Shown here: positions 46,082-55,957 of the stretch, in pieces
Numbering within the stretch: the first letter of the stretch is position 1
How the letters are laid out: each line of letters begins with the position of its first letter
Assembly: GCF_016427505.1 (NCBI RefSeq)
Contig: NZ_JAELXS010000007.1
Location: 124,001 to 188,000 of the forward strand
Length of the DNA stretch: 64,000 nucleotides
Origin: Sphingomonas mollis
GTDB taxonomy: Bacteria > Pseudomonadota > Alphaproteobacteria > Sphingomonadales > Sphingomonadaceae
Reading direction: 5' to 3'
The notes under the pieces: generated by a model
What the model was told of the DNA's origin: nothing
The model's database searches: none
Seen by the model: the letters and a program-made list of their open reading frames with translations, nothing else
Program-made: the position numbers and the translations under genes

Positions 46082-48301
46082 TTACGCCAGTGCAGCATCC
46101 GATCCCATCAGCGTCGGGAAGAACCCTTCGTGTGCCGCACGCAGCGCATCGAGCGCCACCACGTCATCCCGGTCGGGCCGCTCGAAGATCAGGCGCTTGC
46201 CGCCGGTGCGGCCGAGCGGTTCTACCTCTACCCCCGCGGCATGGGCGGCGCCGAGGAAATCGAGCAGCGCATGGTCGTGGACGGTGACGATATAGACGCC
46301 CTGATCCTCCGCGAAGAACGAGCGTGCGCAGTCATAGGGCTGCTTGCGGTCGATCATCGCGCCGATGCCGCCGGCCAGCGCCATTTCGGCGATGGTCACG
46401 GCAATGCCGCCATCGGACACGTCGTGGCAGGCGGTCATCTGGCCGGCACGGATCGCGTCGCGGACGAAGTCGCCGGTGCGGCGTTCGGCGGCGAGATCGA
46501 CGGGCGGCGGTGGCCCTTCCTCACGGCCATGGACTTCGCGCAGCCATAGCGACTGGCCGAGATGGCCGCCGCGCGTGCCGACGGTCAGGATAATGTCGCC
46601 GGTGGCCTTGAATGCGATGGTCATGCTCTTCGACCAGTCGGGCATCAGGCCAACGCCGCCGATCGCAGGCGTCGGCAGGATCGCCGAGCCGCCGCCGGTC
46701 GCCTTCGATTCGTTGTAGAGCGACACGTTGCCCGAGACGATCGGGAAATCGAGCGCGATGCACGCCTGGCTCATCCCGTCGAGACAGCCGACGATCTGGC
46801 CCATGATCTCCGGCCGCTGCGGGTTGGCGAAGTTCAGGCAGTTGGTGACGGCGAGCGGCGTCGCGCCGACCGCCGTCAGGTTGCGCCACGCCTCGGCCAC
46901 CGCCTGCTTGCCGCCCTCGACCGGGTCGGCGAAGCAGTAACGCGGCGTGCAGTCGGTGGTCATCGCCAGCGCCTTGTCCGTGCCGTGGACGCGAACGACG
47001 GCGGCGTCGCCGCCGGGGCGCTGCACGGTGTCGGCGCCGACCATGTGGTCATATTGTTCCCAGATCCAGCGACGGCTGGCGATATCGGGCGATCCCATCA
47101 GCGTCAGCAGATCGGCGGCGATATCGGGGGAGCCGGGCGTGTTCTCCAGCGGCGCGGGCTTCGGCGTCGGCACGTGCGGCCGGTCATACAGCGGTGCCTC
47201 GTCGGCCAGCGGCCCGAGGGGGATGTCGCAGACCGTCTCGCCCTTCCACGTCAGTACCATGCGGCCAGTATCGGTGACACGGCCGATGACCGCGAAATCG
47301 AGTTCCCATTTGCGGAAGATCGCCTCGGCCTCCGCCTCGCGGCCGGGCTTCAGCACCATCAACATGCGCTCCTGCGATTCGGAGAGCATCATTTCGTACG
47401 GCGTCATGCCGGTTTCGCGCTGCGGCACGTCGTCCATGACCAGTTCGATACCCACGCCGCCCTTCGACGCCATCTCGACCGACGAGGAGGTGAGGCCGGC
47501 GGCGCCCATGTCCTGAATGGCGACGATCACGTCGGTCGCCATCAGTTCCAGACACGCCTCGATCAGCAGCTTCTCGGTGAAGGGATCGCCGACCTGCACG
47601 GTCGGGCGCTTGGCATCGGCATCGTCGCCGAAATCGGCGGAGGCCATCGTTGCGCCGTGGATGCCGTCGCGCCCGGTCTTCGACCCGACATAGACGATCG
47701 GATTGCCGATGCCGCTGGCGGCGGAATAGAAGATCTTGTCCTGATCGGCGACGCCAACGGTCATCGCGTTGACCAGGATGTTGCCGTCATAGGCGGGGTG
47801 GAAATTCACCTCACCGCCCACCGTCGGCACGCCAACGCAATTGCCGTAACCGCCGATGCCCGACACGACGCCCGAAATCAGGTGCCGCATCTTGGGATGA
47901 TCGGGTCGGCCAAAGCGCAACGCGTTAAGGTTGGCGACCGGGCGCGCACCCATCGTGAAGACGTCGCGCAGGATACCGCCGACCCCCGTCGCCGCGCCCT
48001 GATAGGGTTCGATATAGGACGGATGGTTGTGGCTCTCCATCTTGAAGATCGCCGCCTGTCCGTCACCGATGTCGATCACGCCGGCATTCTCGCCGGGGCC
48101 GCAGATGACGTGCGGACCGGTGGTCGGCAGCTTCTTCAGGTGGAGGCGGCTGGATTTGTAGCTGCAATGCTCGGACCACATGACCGAGAAGATGCCGAGC
48201 TCGACCAGATTGGGCTCGCGGCCCAGCGCGTGCAGCACGCGCTCATATTCTTCCGGGGAGAGGCCGTGTTCGGCGACGATCGTGGCGGTGATCTCGGTCA
48301 T
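46082..48301 (-). CDS. purL: Phosphoribosylformylglycinamidine synthase subunit PurL
   Basis: PurL catalyses the ATP-dependent amination of FGAR to FGAM in purine synthesis, with PurS and PurQ. The 739-residue product is the small (split) form. [17 protein letters not shown] near the N-terminus and the metal and nucleotide site around [19 protein letters not shown] are conserved, as are [13 protein letters not shown] loops. ATG 48301 starts the family N-terminus [15 protein letters not shown]; upstream residues are not conserved. No purS or purQ is in the window. Confidence 0.94.
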   Translation of the reverse strand: MTEITATIVAEHGLSPEEYERVLHALGREPNLVELGIFSVMWSEHCSYKSSRLHLKKLPTTGPHVICGPGENAGVIDIGDGQAAIFKMESHNHPSYIEPYQGAATGVGGILRDVFTMGARPVANLNALRFGRPDHPKMRHLISGVVSGIGGYGNCVGVPTVGGEVNFHPAYDGNILVNAMTVGVADQDKIFYSAASGIGNPIVYVGSKTGRDGIHGATMASADFGDDADAKRPTVQVGDPFTEKLLIEACLELMATDVIVAIQDMGAAGLTSSSVEMASKGGVGIELVMDDVPQRETGMTPYEMMLSESQERMLMVLKPGREAEAEAIFRKWELDFAVIGRVTDTGRMVLTWKGETVCDIPLGPLADEAPLYDRPHVPTPKPAPLENTPGSPDIAADLLTLMGSPDIASRRWIWEQYDHMVGADTVQRPGGDAAVVRVHGTDKALAMTTDCTPRYCFADPVEGGKQAVAEAWRNLTAVGATPLAVTNCLNFANPQRPEIMGQIVGCLDGMSQACIALDFPIVSGNVSLYNESKATGGGSAILPTPAIGGVGLMPDWSKSMTIAFKATGDIILTVGTRGGHLGQSLWLREVHGREEGPPPPVDLAAERRTGDFVRDAIRAGQMTACHDVSDGGIAVTIAEMALAGGIGAMIDRKQPYDCARSFFAEDQGVYIVTVHDHALLDFLGAAHAAGVEVEPLGRTGGKRLIFERPDRDDVVALDALRAAHEGFFPTLMGSDAALA

Positions 48302-48419
48302 GGCGCGCAGATAGCGGCGGATCGTCCGCCATGCCAGCGTCGCCGCGATTTCCCCCGAAATGACGCTTGTCGTGGCCCGCATTGTGGCAGGGCGGACATA
48401 ATTTTTAGAGGTTTTTCCG

Positions 48420-48516
48420 CTAGGGCGGCAACGACCGTCGATATTCGGCGGTTGTCATTCCGTGTCACTACGGGGCTGGAGGCAGCGTCCAATTCCGGAC
48501 GCTGCCTCTGGTTTTA
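48420..48516 (+). ncRNA. Candidate small RNA ending in a strong terminator
   Basis: In the gap between purL and map (both minus strand), the plus strand has two stem-loops. The first (48431-48455) pairs ACGACCGTCGA with TCGGCGGTTGT around a 3-base loop. The second (48479-48508) is a perfect 12-bp stem GAGGCAGCGTCC/GGACGCTGCCTC with loop AATTCC, followed by TGGTTTT. This is an intrinsic terminator pointing in the opposite direction to both neighbours, so it must end a separate plus-strand transcript. The 5' end and promoter are not clear. Confidence 0.45.
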
Positions 48517-48530
48517 TGCGCTTGAGAAGA

Positions 48531-49358
48531 TCAGGCGTAGGGCGGCTGATGCAGGCCGGCGGGGCTGGTCGTGAAGATCTCGCACCCCGTTTCGGTGATG
48601 CCGATCGAATGTTCGAACTGCGCCGACAGCGACCGGTCGCGCGTCACCGCCGTCCAGCCGTCGTCGAGCAGCTTCACGTCGGGACGGCCGATGTTGATCA
48701 TCGGTTCGATGGTGAAGATCATGCCCGGCCGCAATTCGGGGCCGGTGCCGGGGCGACCGACATGGACGACCTCCGGCGCATCATGGAACAACCGGCCGAG
48801 GCCGTGGCCGCAGAAATCGCGGACCACGCCGTAACGATGCGATTCGGCATGACGCTGCACGGCATGGGCGATGTCGCCCATATGGTTGCCGGGCTTGGCC
48901 TGTTCGATGCCGAGCATCAGGCACTCATACGTCACCTCGACCAGCCGCCGCGCCTTCAGCGGTACGTCGCCGATCAAATACATGCGGCTGGAATCGCCGT
49001 GCCAGCCGTCCAGGATCGGCGTGACGTCGACATTGACGATATCGCCCGACTTCAACGCCTTGTCCGACGGAATGCCGTGGCACACGACATGGTTGATCGA
49101 AATGCAGGTGGAATGCGTATAGCCGCGATAGCCCAAAGTCGCCGGCACGCCGCCGCCCGCGAGGATGAAATCGTAGATCATCCGGTCGAGCGCCGCGGTG
49201 GTGACGCCCGGCACCATGTGCGGCACCAGCATGTCGAGCGTTTCGGCGGCGAGCCGCCCCGCCTTGTGCATGCCGGCAAAGGCGGCGGGGCCGTGCAGCT
49301 TGATGGCGCCGGTGCGCGCATCGGGCGCGTCGGAGGTGACGGTGACATATTCGGTCAT
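48531..49358 (-). CDS. map: Methionine aminopeptidase type I
   Basis: This 275-residue metalloprotease removes the initiator methionine. Metal-ligand residues appear in GDIVNVDVTPILDGWHGDSS, VRDFCGHGLGRLFH, IFTIEPMINIG and AQFEHSIGITE. YTHSTCISINHVVCHGIPSD is a type I signature. ATG 49358 (MTEYVTVTS) is chosen, since further upstream lies the divergent gene. It is divergent from the CinA-type gene. Confidence 0.95.
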   Translation of the reverse strand: MTEYVTVTSDAPDARTGAIKLHGPAAFAGMHKAGRLAAETLDMLVPHMVPGVTTAALDRMIYDFILAGGGVPATLGYRGYTHSTCISINHVVCHGIPSDKALKSGDIVNVDVTPILDGWHGDSSRMYLIGDVPLKARRLVEVTYECLMLGIEQAKPGNHMGDIAHAVQRHAESHRYGVVRDFCGHGLGRLFHDAPEVVHVGRPGTGPELRPGMIFTIEPMINIGRPDVKLLDDGWTAVTRDRSLSAQFEHSIGITETGCEIFTTSPAGLHQPPYA

Positions 49359-49409
49359 GCCCAACGTTATAGCGTGGCGGGCGCCGATTTGCGAGGCTAT
49401 GCCGCCGCC

Positions 49410-50168
49410 ATGGCAAGCGAACGCATCTGGACGGCCGCGCTGGTGGTCATCGGCGACGAGATCCTCTCCGGCCGGACGCAGGACCGGAACGTGGCGCAAC
49501 TCGCCACCTGGCTGAACGTGCAGGGCATCCGCCTGGCCGAGGTGCGCGTGGTCGCCGACCGCGAAGAGGCGATCGTCGAGGCGGTGAACACCCTGCGCGC
49601 GCGCAACGATTACCTGTTCACCACCGGCGGCATCGGCCCGACGCATGACGACATCACCGTCGACGCGATCGCGGCGGCGCTGGGCGTCGGCGTGGAGCAC
49701 CACCCCGACGCGATGGCGACGCTGACCCGCTATTACGAAACGCGCGGCGGCCTGACCGAGGCGCGCGCGCGGATGGCGCGGGTGCCGGTGGGGGCGGGGC
49801 TGATCGAGAACCGCGTGTCGGGCGCGCCGGGCATCCGGATCGCCAACATCTTCATCATGGCGGGCGTCCCCCACATCACGGCGGGCATGCTCGACGCGCT
49901 GACCGGGACGCTGGAGGGCGGCCGCCCCGTCGTGTCGCGGACGATCGGTTGCTGGGTCGGCGAGAGCGAGGTCGCCGATATCCTGCGCGCGACCGAAAAG
50001 GCGCATGAGGAAGTGGCGATCGGCAGCTATCCGTTCTTCCGCGACGGCCGGACGGGTGCGAATTTCGTCGTGCGGAGCGCCGATCCGGCGCGGGTCGATG
50101 CGTGTCTGGCCGACCTGACGGCCGCATTGCGGGGGGCGGGCCGCGAGGTGATCGACGACGGTATCTGA
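49410..50168 (+). CDS. Competence/damage-inducible CinA N-terminal domain protein
   Basis: This 252-residue protein has the MoaB/MogA-like molybdopterin-binding fold of the CinA N-terminal domain. Markers are ALVVIGDEILSGRTQDRN, YLFTTGGIGPTHDDITVDAI and NIFIMAGVPHITAGMLDAL. The C-terminal deamidase domain of full CinA is absent. The N-terminal domain of related proteins has ADP-ribose pyrophosphatase activity; the role here is not shown. Confidence 0.88.
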   Translation: MASERIWTAALVVIGDEILSGRTQDRNVAQLATWLNVQGIRLAEVRVVADREEAIVEAVNTLRARNDYLFTTGGIGPTHDDITVDAIAAALGVGVEHHPDAMATLTRYYETRGGLTEARARMARVPVGAGLIENRVSGAPGIRIANIFIMAGVPHITAGMLDALTGTLEGGRPVVSRTIGCWVGESEVADILRATEKAHEEVAIGSYPFFRDGRTGANFVVRSADPARVDACLADLTAALRGAGREVIDDGI

Positions 50169-50284
50169 TCTATGCTTGCAACAACTGCAATCGCGGTGAC
50201 CGACTGCGCAGTTGTGATGGTGGGCCGGTGACGACACATGGACGGATGCGCTGCGTTGCAGCAAATTCCATGTCCGGGGTTACC

Positions 50285-50416
50285 ATGTTCAGCCTGATCG
50301 CGCTTTATTTCGATTACCGCAAGCAACAGGCCGCCGCACCGGTGCTGACGACCGCCCCGGCCGCCACGCCCGCCAACGACCGTGAGCCGATGCGCGCCGA
50401 GGCCCGCGCCGCCTGA
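50285..50416 (+). CDS. Very small hypothetical membrane-associated protein
   Basis: A 43-codon ORF (MFSLIALYFDYRKQQAAAPV onward) ends with an Ala/Pro/Thr-rich tail. ATG 50270 in the same frame is an alternative. The hydrophobic start and basic residues after it suggest a membrane anchor. It is unrecognised and converges with the next gene. Confidence 0.35.
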   Translation: MFSLIALYFDYRKQQAAAPVLTTAPAATPANDREPMRAEARAA

Positions 50417-50435
50417 TCCGTCTGGCGCGGCGCCA

Positions 50436-50786
50436 TCAGGTTGGGGAATTACGCCTTGCCCACCACAGATAGGCCAGCACGCCCGCACCGACGATCACGC
50501 TGACGGCGGCGATCTGCCAATTGCCGGATCGCTCGTCCGCTGGCCCGAATGCGGTTGCGATACCAATCGCCGCGCCGGCCACGACCATGATCCAGCCGAG
50601 AAGGCCGGCCGACAGGCGCGATTCGGGCTCCAGCTTCGCGATCAGCAGACGGGCGCTTTCCGGATCGGTCTTCAGCGCGCGCCGCACGGTGCCATGAAGA
50701 ATCATGTGCGAAATCAGCTTGCGCACCTGTACCGCGAAAAGAAGCATGATCGTCAACGCGGCGATCGGAAGAATGACTTCTTGCAT
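50436..50786 (-). CDS. Small membrane protein, unknown function
   Basis: This 116-residue protein has an N-terminal helix (VILPIAALTIMLLFAVQVRK) and two C-terminal helices (LLGWIMVVAGAAIGIATAFG and AAVSVIVGAGVLAYLWWARR). A soluble central segment lies between. It resembles small sphingomonad integral membrane proteins of the DUF6249 sort, but this is not certain. It starts 49 bp from the left end of the integrated element. Confidence 0.55.
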   Translation of the reverse strand: MQEVILPIAALTIMLLFAVQVRKLISHMILHGTVRRALKTDPESARLLIAKLEPESRLSAGLLGWIMVVAGAAIGIATAFGPADERSGNWQIAAVSVIVGAGVLAYLWWARRNSPT

Positions 50787-50834
50787 CGATATTCGCGCCC
50801 ATTGTCATCCGGCACACGATCAACTGCGACGGTC

Positions 50835-50852
50835 TGGAGCGGGTGAAGGGAA
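50835..50852. repeat. Left attachment-site direct repeat
   Basis: TGGAGCGGGTGAAGGGAA is identical over 18 bp to the 3' end of the tRNA-Gly gene at 52554-52571. The match stops at 50853 and 50834, marking the repeat edges. Confidence 0.8.
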
Positions 50853-52571
50853 CACGCCATTGCCGTAAGTGGCTAGTGGCGGAAGTTTGAGGATTGCAGG
50901 TGACTCAATCTGACCGGCCCGCAGTACTCGATTAGGGCGCTTTGGGCGCGCCCGACGCAGCAAACTAAGCAGGGGACACACTGGAAATTTCCTTGCCGAT
51001 ATCCCGCCGGGGCCATTTCGCGCAATCCGGCGTCTAATTGACTGCTCCTGTTCGAAAATCGTTCGTAGACTTGAAACGGCGACCCTCCGATGGCATTCCA
51101 CGCGCGGCTGATCCGGCCGCGCCGTCCACACTGGCGAAGCCTATGGGCAGGAGACGTATATCGCCACTCGAACCATTCCAGGTGCGCGTGGGCCTAGCCG
51201 AGTCGACCGACCGTATCGCTCGTCACGAGGGCGATAGTTTTGCGATCCGCGAGCGGCTCGCCTTCGCCAACGTCCGCCTGTTCACGCTGTCCGATGGAGA
51301 GATCAACCATCTCACTGGCACGCTCAAGGGCATGATGGATGCCAACTTCCGCAAGGAACTGGGTGCCAAGATCAAGCGCGGCCAGCGGGGCACAGTGGCG
51401 CAAGGGCGATCTCCCGCGGGGCTCGCCTACGCCTATCGCATGGCTAATCGGATCGACGCCGGTGGCCGTGCCGTCCGCGGTCTTCGCGAAATCGACCCCG
51501 AGAAGGCGGCGATCGTTCGCCGCATCTTCGAAGAATATGCCGACGGGATCAGCCCGAAGCGGATCGCCGAGCGGCTGAACGCTGACGGTATTCCCGGACC
51601 ACGTGGCGACCGCTGGCGCGCGACGACGCTCCGTCCGGACCGAACCCGCGGCAACGGCCTGCTGCAAAACGAGCTCTACATCGGCCGCATCGTCCACAAC
51701 CGGACGTCGAAGGTGGTCGAGCCGATGACGCGCCGCGTCCGCATCCGCCCGAACCCGCAGGATCAGTGGGTAATCGAAGACGTGCCGCACCTGCGCATCA
51801 TTGATCAGGAACTGTGGGACAAGGTGCAGGGCGCACTGCGGCGCCGTGAGGGCGGGACACCGGTGCGCCACCGGCGGGCGCGGCACATGCTCTCCGGTCT
51901 CGGCGTATGCGGTGTCTGCGGCAGCTCGTGGAACGTCCGTACTGCCACCTACTGGGGTTGTGGCAGCCGCACGGAGGGCAGCGGTTGTGACAATAACCGC
52001 ACGATCTCGACCGAGAGCTATGAGCGTCGCGTGCTTGCCGGCCTGCGCGACCGAATGCTGGACCCGGATCTGGTCGAGGTTTTCGTAGCTGAGTACCGCG
52101 AGGAACATGCCAAGCGCGCCGTCCAGATGCAGCGGGAGCGCGGTTCAGCTGAACGCCGCTTGGCCAATGCGACAGCGACCATCGACCGCCTCGTTGCTGC
52201 GGTCGGCTCTGGCGCCGGGACGTTCGAGCAGTTCCGCGACGCGCTTAACAAGGCGCGGGACGACCGAGAAGCGGCGCTGGCCGAGTTGCAGGATCAGGAT
52301 GCGCTGCCAGTCGTGGCGCTCCACCCGGCGATCGTCGCGGATTACCGTAGGCAGGTCGCGAACCTGCAAGCCGCACTGGCTGATCCCGAAGCGGGTCCGC
52401 AGGCGGCGACGGCCTTGCGCGCTCTCAACGACCGGATTGTGCTGACACCCAATCCGGATGGCCGTGGCGTATCGATCCAGGTCGAGGGACGCCTCGCCGG
52501 CATCGTCGCGCTGGCAACCGGATGCGAACCGCCGGAGGCGCTTACTGTCAAGATGGAGCGGGTGAAGGGAA
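50835..52571 (+). mobile_element. Remnant integrative element in tRNA-Gly(CCC)
   Basis: Two identical 18-bp direct repeats (TGGAGCGGGTGAAGGGAA) lie at 50835-50852 and 52554-52571. The right copy is the 3' end of the tRNA-Gly gene, including the CCA; the left copy is a solitary piece of it. This pattern is what insertion into a tRNA 3' end leaves. Between them is only an N-terminally truncated serine recombinase and about 350 bp of non-coding DNA, so the element has lost its cargo and is probably immobile. Confidence 0.75.
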
Positions 52572-52588
52572 TCGAACCCTCGTCGTAA
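51038..52588 (+). pseudogene. Large serine recombinase lacking its catalytic N-terminus
   Basis: The frame encodes the second half of the resolvase domain onward. LAESTDRIARHEGDSFAIRE and LFTLSDGEINHLTGTLKG are the late part of the catalytic domain, then the recombinase domain (EEYADGISPKRIAERLNADG). A zinc ribbon follows with CGVCGSS and later Cys residues. The coiled-coil C-terminus is present. The segment with the catalytic Ser and early Arg residues is missing; residues before about 45 are unrelated. The frame runs into the tRNA gene (…MERVKGIEPSS), an annotation artefact of such sites. It is likely inactive. Confidence 0.8.
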
Positions 52589-52627
52589 GCTTGGGAAGCT
52601 TCTGCTCTACCATTGAGCTACACCCGC
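52554..52627 (-). tRNA. tRNA-Gly (anticodon CCC), with encoded CCA
   Basis: The minus strand reads GCGGGTGTAGCTCAATGG at the 5' end, has the TTCCCAA anticodon loop, the T-arm GAGGGTTCGATTCCCTT and ends CACCCGCTCCA. The cloverleaf is close to E. coli tRNA-Gly(CCC). Its 3' end is the insertion site of the element to its left, which leaves the tRNA intact. Confidence 0.95.
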
Positions 52628-52741
52628 GGACGCGGCGCAATCGGGGATTGCCGTGGCGCTGGACCGTGGCGACGATCGGTCGCTGATCCAGCTGCCGACT
52701 GCCACAGGTCACGCGTGCCGGTCAACCGACATGATGGCGCA

Positions 52742-54136
52742 TCACAGGCCTTCGGTCATCCAGTGCGCGTTCGACAGGCGGCGGGCGAGGTCGGCGCATT
52801 GGCGGCGGATGTCGGGGACGGCGACGATTTCCCAGAAGCTGCCGCGCGTCATCGGGCCGATGCAGTGTAGATCGGGCCGCGCGATGCCGTCGCGGTCGAT
52901 CACCCGCGAACCGGCGTCGACGTCGATACCCAGCCGCAATCCGTCCGGGCGGACCATGCCGGTGGCGACCATCTGGCGCAGCAGCGGCTCGGCGGTGCGC
53001 AGCACGTCGCCCTGCGGGCCGGTGCAGTTGACGATGCGGCGGGCGGTGATCGCGCGAACCAGATCGCCATGGCGCGGCCGCCAGCGCAGGCGCGCGCCGT
53101 CCGTCGCCGGCATGGTGTCGATCGTCTTGCCGGCGGCGAAGGTCAGCTGGCCGCTGGCCATCAGCCGGTCGATCCGGTCGGCGACGGCCGGCGCGAGACG
53201 GTGGCGGTGGACGTCCCAGAACGGCCGGCAATGGCGCAGGAAACGCGCGCGGGTGGCGTCGTCCTGACGCTCCCACCAGCGCTGCGTCACCGGGCGCAGC
53301 GCATCGACCGCCGCGCGCCAGCCCTGTCGGGCGGCGTCGGCTCGGACATCCGCCACGAGCTGCGATAACGGAAGGTCGGGCGGATCGCTCAGGCCGGCGG
53401 CGGGTGGGCTGCCATCGACATGGCGGCGGGGAGACAGCCCGCGCCGGGACAGGGCGAGGATCGGTCCCGTAAAGCCGGATGAATCGAGATGCAGCGCGAC
53501 GTCGATCGCGGTCAGTCCCGATCCGATCAGCACGACGCTATCGTCCGGGGTCAGCCCTGCGGCCGGGTCGATGGCCCAGGGATCGTCGACATAAACGCCG
53601 GCGGGCAGCGCCGCGACATCGATCCCCGGCGGCACGTGCGGGGGCAGATTGCCGAGCGTCAGCACCACCGCGTCCGCCGTCATTGGCTCGCCCGCCGCCA
53701 GCGTCAGGCGCATCTGGGTCGGGGTGCGCTCGATCGCCGATACCTCGTCCGCGACGATCGTCAGGCGGTCGCCGGCGCGTTCGCGCACTTCGGACAATGT
53801 GGCGCGCAGATAGGCGCCATAGGTCGATCGCGCGACGAAGGCGGCGGGCGGGGCGTCGCCCTGCGTCCGCAGCCAGCGGGCGAAGTGATCGGGATCGTCG
53901 GGAAAGGCGCTCATCCCCGCCGCGCGGACGTTGAGCAACTGATCGGGCTGCGCCGCGCCATAGGCGATGCCGCGCGCCAGCCGTCGCGGCGCCCGTTCGA
54001 TCAGGGTGGTGCGCGGGCCGCCATAGCGGAACAGGTTGATCGCCATCAACGTCCCGCTGAAACCGCCACCGACGATCGCGACATGGCTGTCGGGCGGCAG
54101 GTATCCCGCCACGACGGGGTTCGATGCGTGCATCAT
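52742..54136 (-). CDS. FAD/NAD(P)-binding oxidoreductase-like protein
   Basis: This 464-residue flavoprotein has the dinucleotide-binding loop VAIVGGGFSGTLMAINLFR and a second Rossmann motif VVLIGSGLTAIDVALHL. The closing segment RPDLHCIGPMTRGSFWEI binds FAD. It matches the NAD_binding_9 (HpnW-like) family, for which no reaction is established. It is the last gene of a three-gene minus-strand cluster with the PhnD-like and desaturase genes, 18 bp from the former. Confidence 0.8.
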   Translation of the reverse strand: MMHASNPVVAGYLPPDSHVAIVGGGFSGTLMAINLFRYGGPRTTLIERAPRRLARGIAYGAAQPDQLLNVRAAGMSAFPDDPDHFARWLRTQGDAPPAAFVARSTYGAYLRATLSEVRERAGDRLTIVADEVSAIERTPTQMRLTLAAGEPMTADAVVLTLGNLPPHVPPGIDVAALPAGVYVDDPWAIDPAAGLTPDDSVVLIGSGLTAIDVALHLDSSGFTGPILALSRRGLSPRRHVDGSPPAAGLSDPPDLPLSQLVADVRADAARQGWRAAVDALRPVTQRWWERQDDATRARFLRHCRPFWDVHRHRLAPAVADRIDRLMASGQLTFAAGKTIDTMPATDGARLRWRPRHGDLVRAITARRIVNCTGPQGDVLRTAEPLLRQMVATGMVRPDGLRLGIDVDAGSRVIDRDGIARPDLHCIGPMTRGSFWEIVAVPDIRRQCADLARRLSNAHWMTEGL

Positions 54137-54154
54137 TCTCGCTCCGTCGGCCGG

Positions 54155-54967
54155 TCAGGCGAGGTTGGGATAACCCAGCGCCGCGGCCGTTGCCGCCATC
54201 GCGCCCAGCGCGCCCAGCGCGGCGAACGCGTCCGGCGGCACGGCGACGATGCCGCGCAGGAACAGCGTCGCGCGGGCATCGTCAAGGGCAGGATCGGCCA
54301 TCGCTTCCTTCAGCGCGATGCGCAGCGCCGCGACGGTGTCGACCGGTGTGCTGCGGGCGGTGACGAAGGGCAGGGTGGGGGACGATGGCGTTTCGGCGAC
54401 GATGCGCAGTCCCCTGACAAGATCGGGTTCGAACCGGGCGAGGCCGGCATGGGTCACGGCATCGATCGCCGCCAGATCGGCCTCGTCGTTCAGGATGGCG
54501 CGGATGCTGTCGCGGTGCGACCCGGTGACGACGACATCGGCGAAGAAGCGGTTGCCCTGCGCGACGGGAGCGACGACGGCGCGGAACAGGTTCATGCCGG
54601 TGTTGGAGGCGGGGTCGTTGATCGCGGCGCGGCGGCCGCGAAAATCGGCCAGGGTGGCGGCGGGATCGGCGGCGCGGGTGACGATCAGGCTGCGGTGGCG
54701 GCCCTTCGCGCACCCCGGCGCGTCGTAATCGGGCAGCGCGAGTATGCGGAGCGGCAGCGCGCGGCTGACCAGCGGATAGCCGCACGCCTGCCCGAACAGC
54801 AAGGCCGGGTCGTTCCACAGGTCCGCCGGCGCCCTGTCGCGCGTCAGGTGGCGCGGTGCGGCGATACCGTGCGCGATCAGCCGGGTGGCGATCGCGGTCC
54901 ACAGGCGATCGTTGGCGGACGCCTGTGCGGGCAGGTCGTACATGCCGAGGAAGCTGCAGGCGGTCAT
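54155..54967 (-). CDS. PhnD-like (phosphate/phosphonate) binding-protein family member
   Basis: This 270-residue protein has the periplasmic-binding fold of PhnD-type proteins. SLGMYDLPAQAS-type opening (here SFLGMYDLPAQ), ALLFGQACGYPLV, INDPASNTGMNLFRAV and VTGSHRDSIRAIL are the corresponding stretches. No signal peptide is obvious, so it may be cytoplasmic or exported differently. It overlaps the desaturase gene by four bases. No ABC transporter genes flank it, so its ligand and role are unknown. Confidence 0.72.
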   Translation of the reverse strand: MTACSFLGMYDLPAQASANDRLWTAIATRLIAHGIAAPRHLTRDRAPADLWNDPALLFGQACGYPLVSRALPLRILALPDYDAPGCAKGRHRSLIVTRAADPAATLADFRGRRAAINDPASNTGMNLFRAVVAPVAQGNRFFADVVVTGSHRDSIRAILNDEADLAAIDAVTHAGLARFEPDLVRGLRIVAETPSSPTLPFVTARSTPVDTVAALRIALKEAMADPALDDARATLFLRGIVAVPPDAFAALGALGAMAATAAALGYPNLA

Positions 54968-55854
54968 GGTGCGGCGGGTCGATAACCGGGATGGACGGGA
55001 TCGTCATGCGCGGCGAACAGAAAGCGCCGCGCGATCTCGCGATAACCGGCATAGCGCCGCGATCCCGCCAGCGAAAAGCGACGGCGATGCGCGCGGTGAT
55101 AGGCGGGCAGCCGATACCAGGGCAGCAGCGGCCGCTCATGATGCGCGACGTGCAGATTGTTGTTGAGGAACAGCAGCGCCAGCGCCCCGCGCGATTCGAT
55201 GCTGGCGGCGCGGCCGGGGGTGGTCAGTTCGGCGCGATGCTCGGCATAGGAGCGCAGCAGGGACAGCGCCGTGCCGGGATAGACGAACATCGCCAGATAC
55301 CGGCCCCAGCCAAGCCCGACATGGTCCAGCCACGCCAGTATCAGGGCCACGCCCAGCAGATGCGGCATCCAGTCGGCCATGGCGGCACGGGGATGGCGCC
55401 ACGCGCGCCGTGCCTCGCCGGCCAGAAAACGGGTGATGACGATCGGCGGCCCGGCGATCATCTGCCCCGCCAGCGTCGATTGCAGCCGCGCTACCTGTCG
55501 CAGGAACCCGCGATGGTCGCGCAGGTAACGCGACTCGGGGTCCTGCAACGGATCGGTGATCGCGGGCGAACCGTGATGCGCCAGATGCGACCGGCGATAG
55601 ACGCGGTACGGCAGCCACAGCGACAGCGGCACCGACCCGATCGCATCGTCGATCCGCCGCCGGCCGGTCGGATGGCCATGGATCACCTCGTGTTGCAGCG
55701 ATCCGTGCCACGCGACGATCCAGCCACCCGCCAGCATCAGGAGCGGCCAGGGGATCAGCGCGTGAACGGCGGTCAGCGCGATCCAGCCGCCATAGACGAT
55801 CGCCGTCACCGCCAGTGTCGGCAACTCCACGCCCTTGCCCCGTCGTCGATTCAT
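54964..55854 (-). CDS. Fatty acid desaturase / carotene hydroxylase-type di-iron membrane enzyme
   Basis: This 296-residue membrane enzyme has His boxes HGSLQHEVIHGH, HLAHHGSP and HVAHHERPLLPW, the three-box pattern of FA_desaturase enzymes. Four hydrophobic helices are visible. It is the first gene of a cluster with a PhnD-like and a FAD protein. It could desaturate or hydroxylate a lipid; the exact substrate is unknown. Confidence 0.85.
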   Translation of the reverse strand: MNRRRGKGVELPTLAVTAIVYGGWIALTAVHALIPWPLLMLAGGWIVAWHGSLQHEVIHGHPTGRRRIDDAIGSVPLSLWLPYRVYRRSHLAHHGSPAITDPLQDPESRYLRDHRGFLRQVARLQSTLAGQMIAGPPIVITRFLAGEARRAWRHPRAAMADWMPHLLGVALILAWLDHVGLGWGRYLAMFVYPGTALSLLRSYAEHRAELTTPGRAASIESRGALALLFLNNNLHVAHHERPLLPWYRLPAYHRAHRRRFSLAGSRRYAGYREIARRFLFAAHDDPVHPGYRPAAP

Positions 55855-55957
55855 CGGCCACTCCTTCGTCAGGACGGCCTAATATCCACTTATCGAGTGG
55901 GAATTGAAGGCGCTTTCGCTCGGGTGCCGTAAAGACGGGCTATGTCGCGTGGGGTGT

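Noticed and set aside
50820..51131. A 103-codon minus-strand ORF at the left of the integrated element
   Set aside because: It spans the direct repeat and the non-coding part of the element and resembles no protein.
51038..52588. Active serine integrase
   Set aside because: The segment with the catalytic serine is missing and the frame ends inside the tRNA gene, so it is called a pseudogene.
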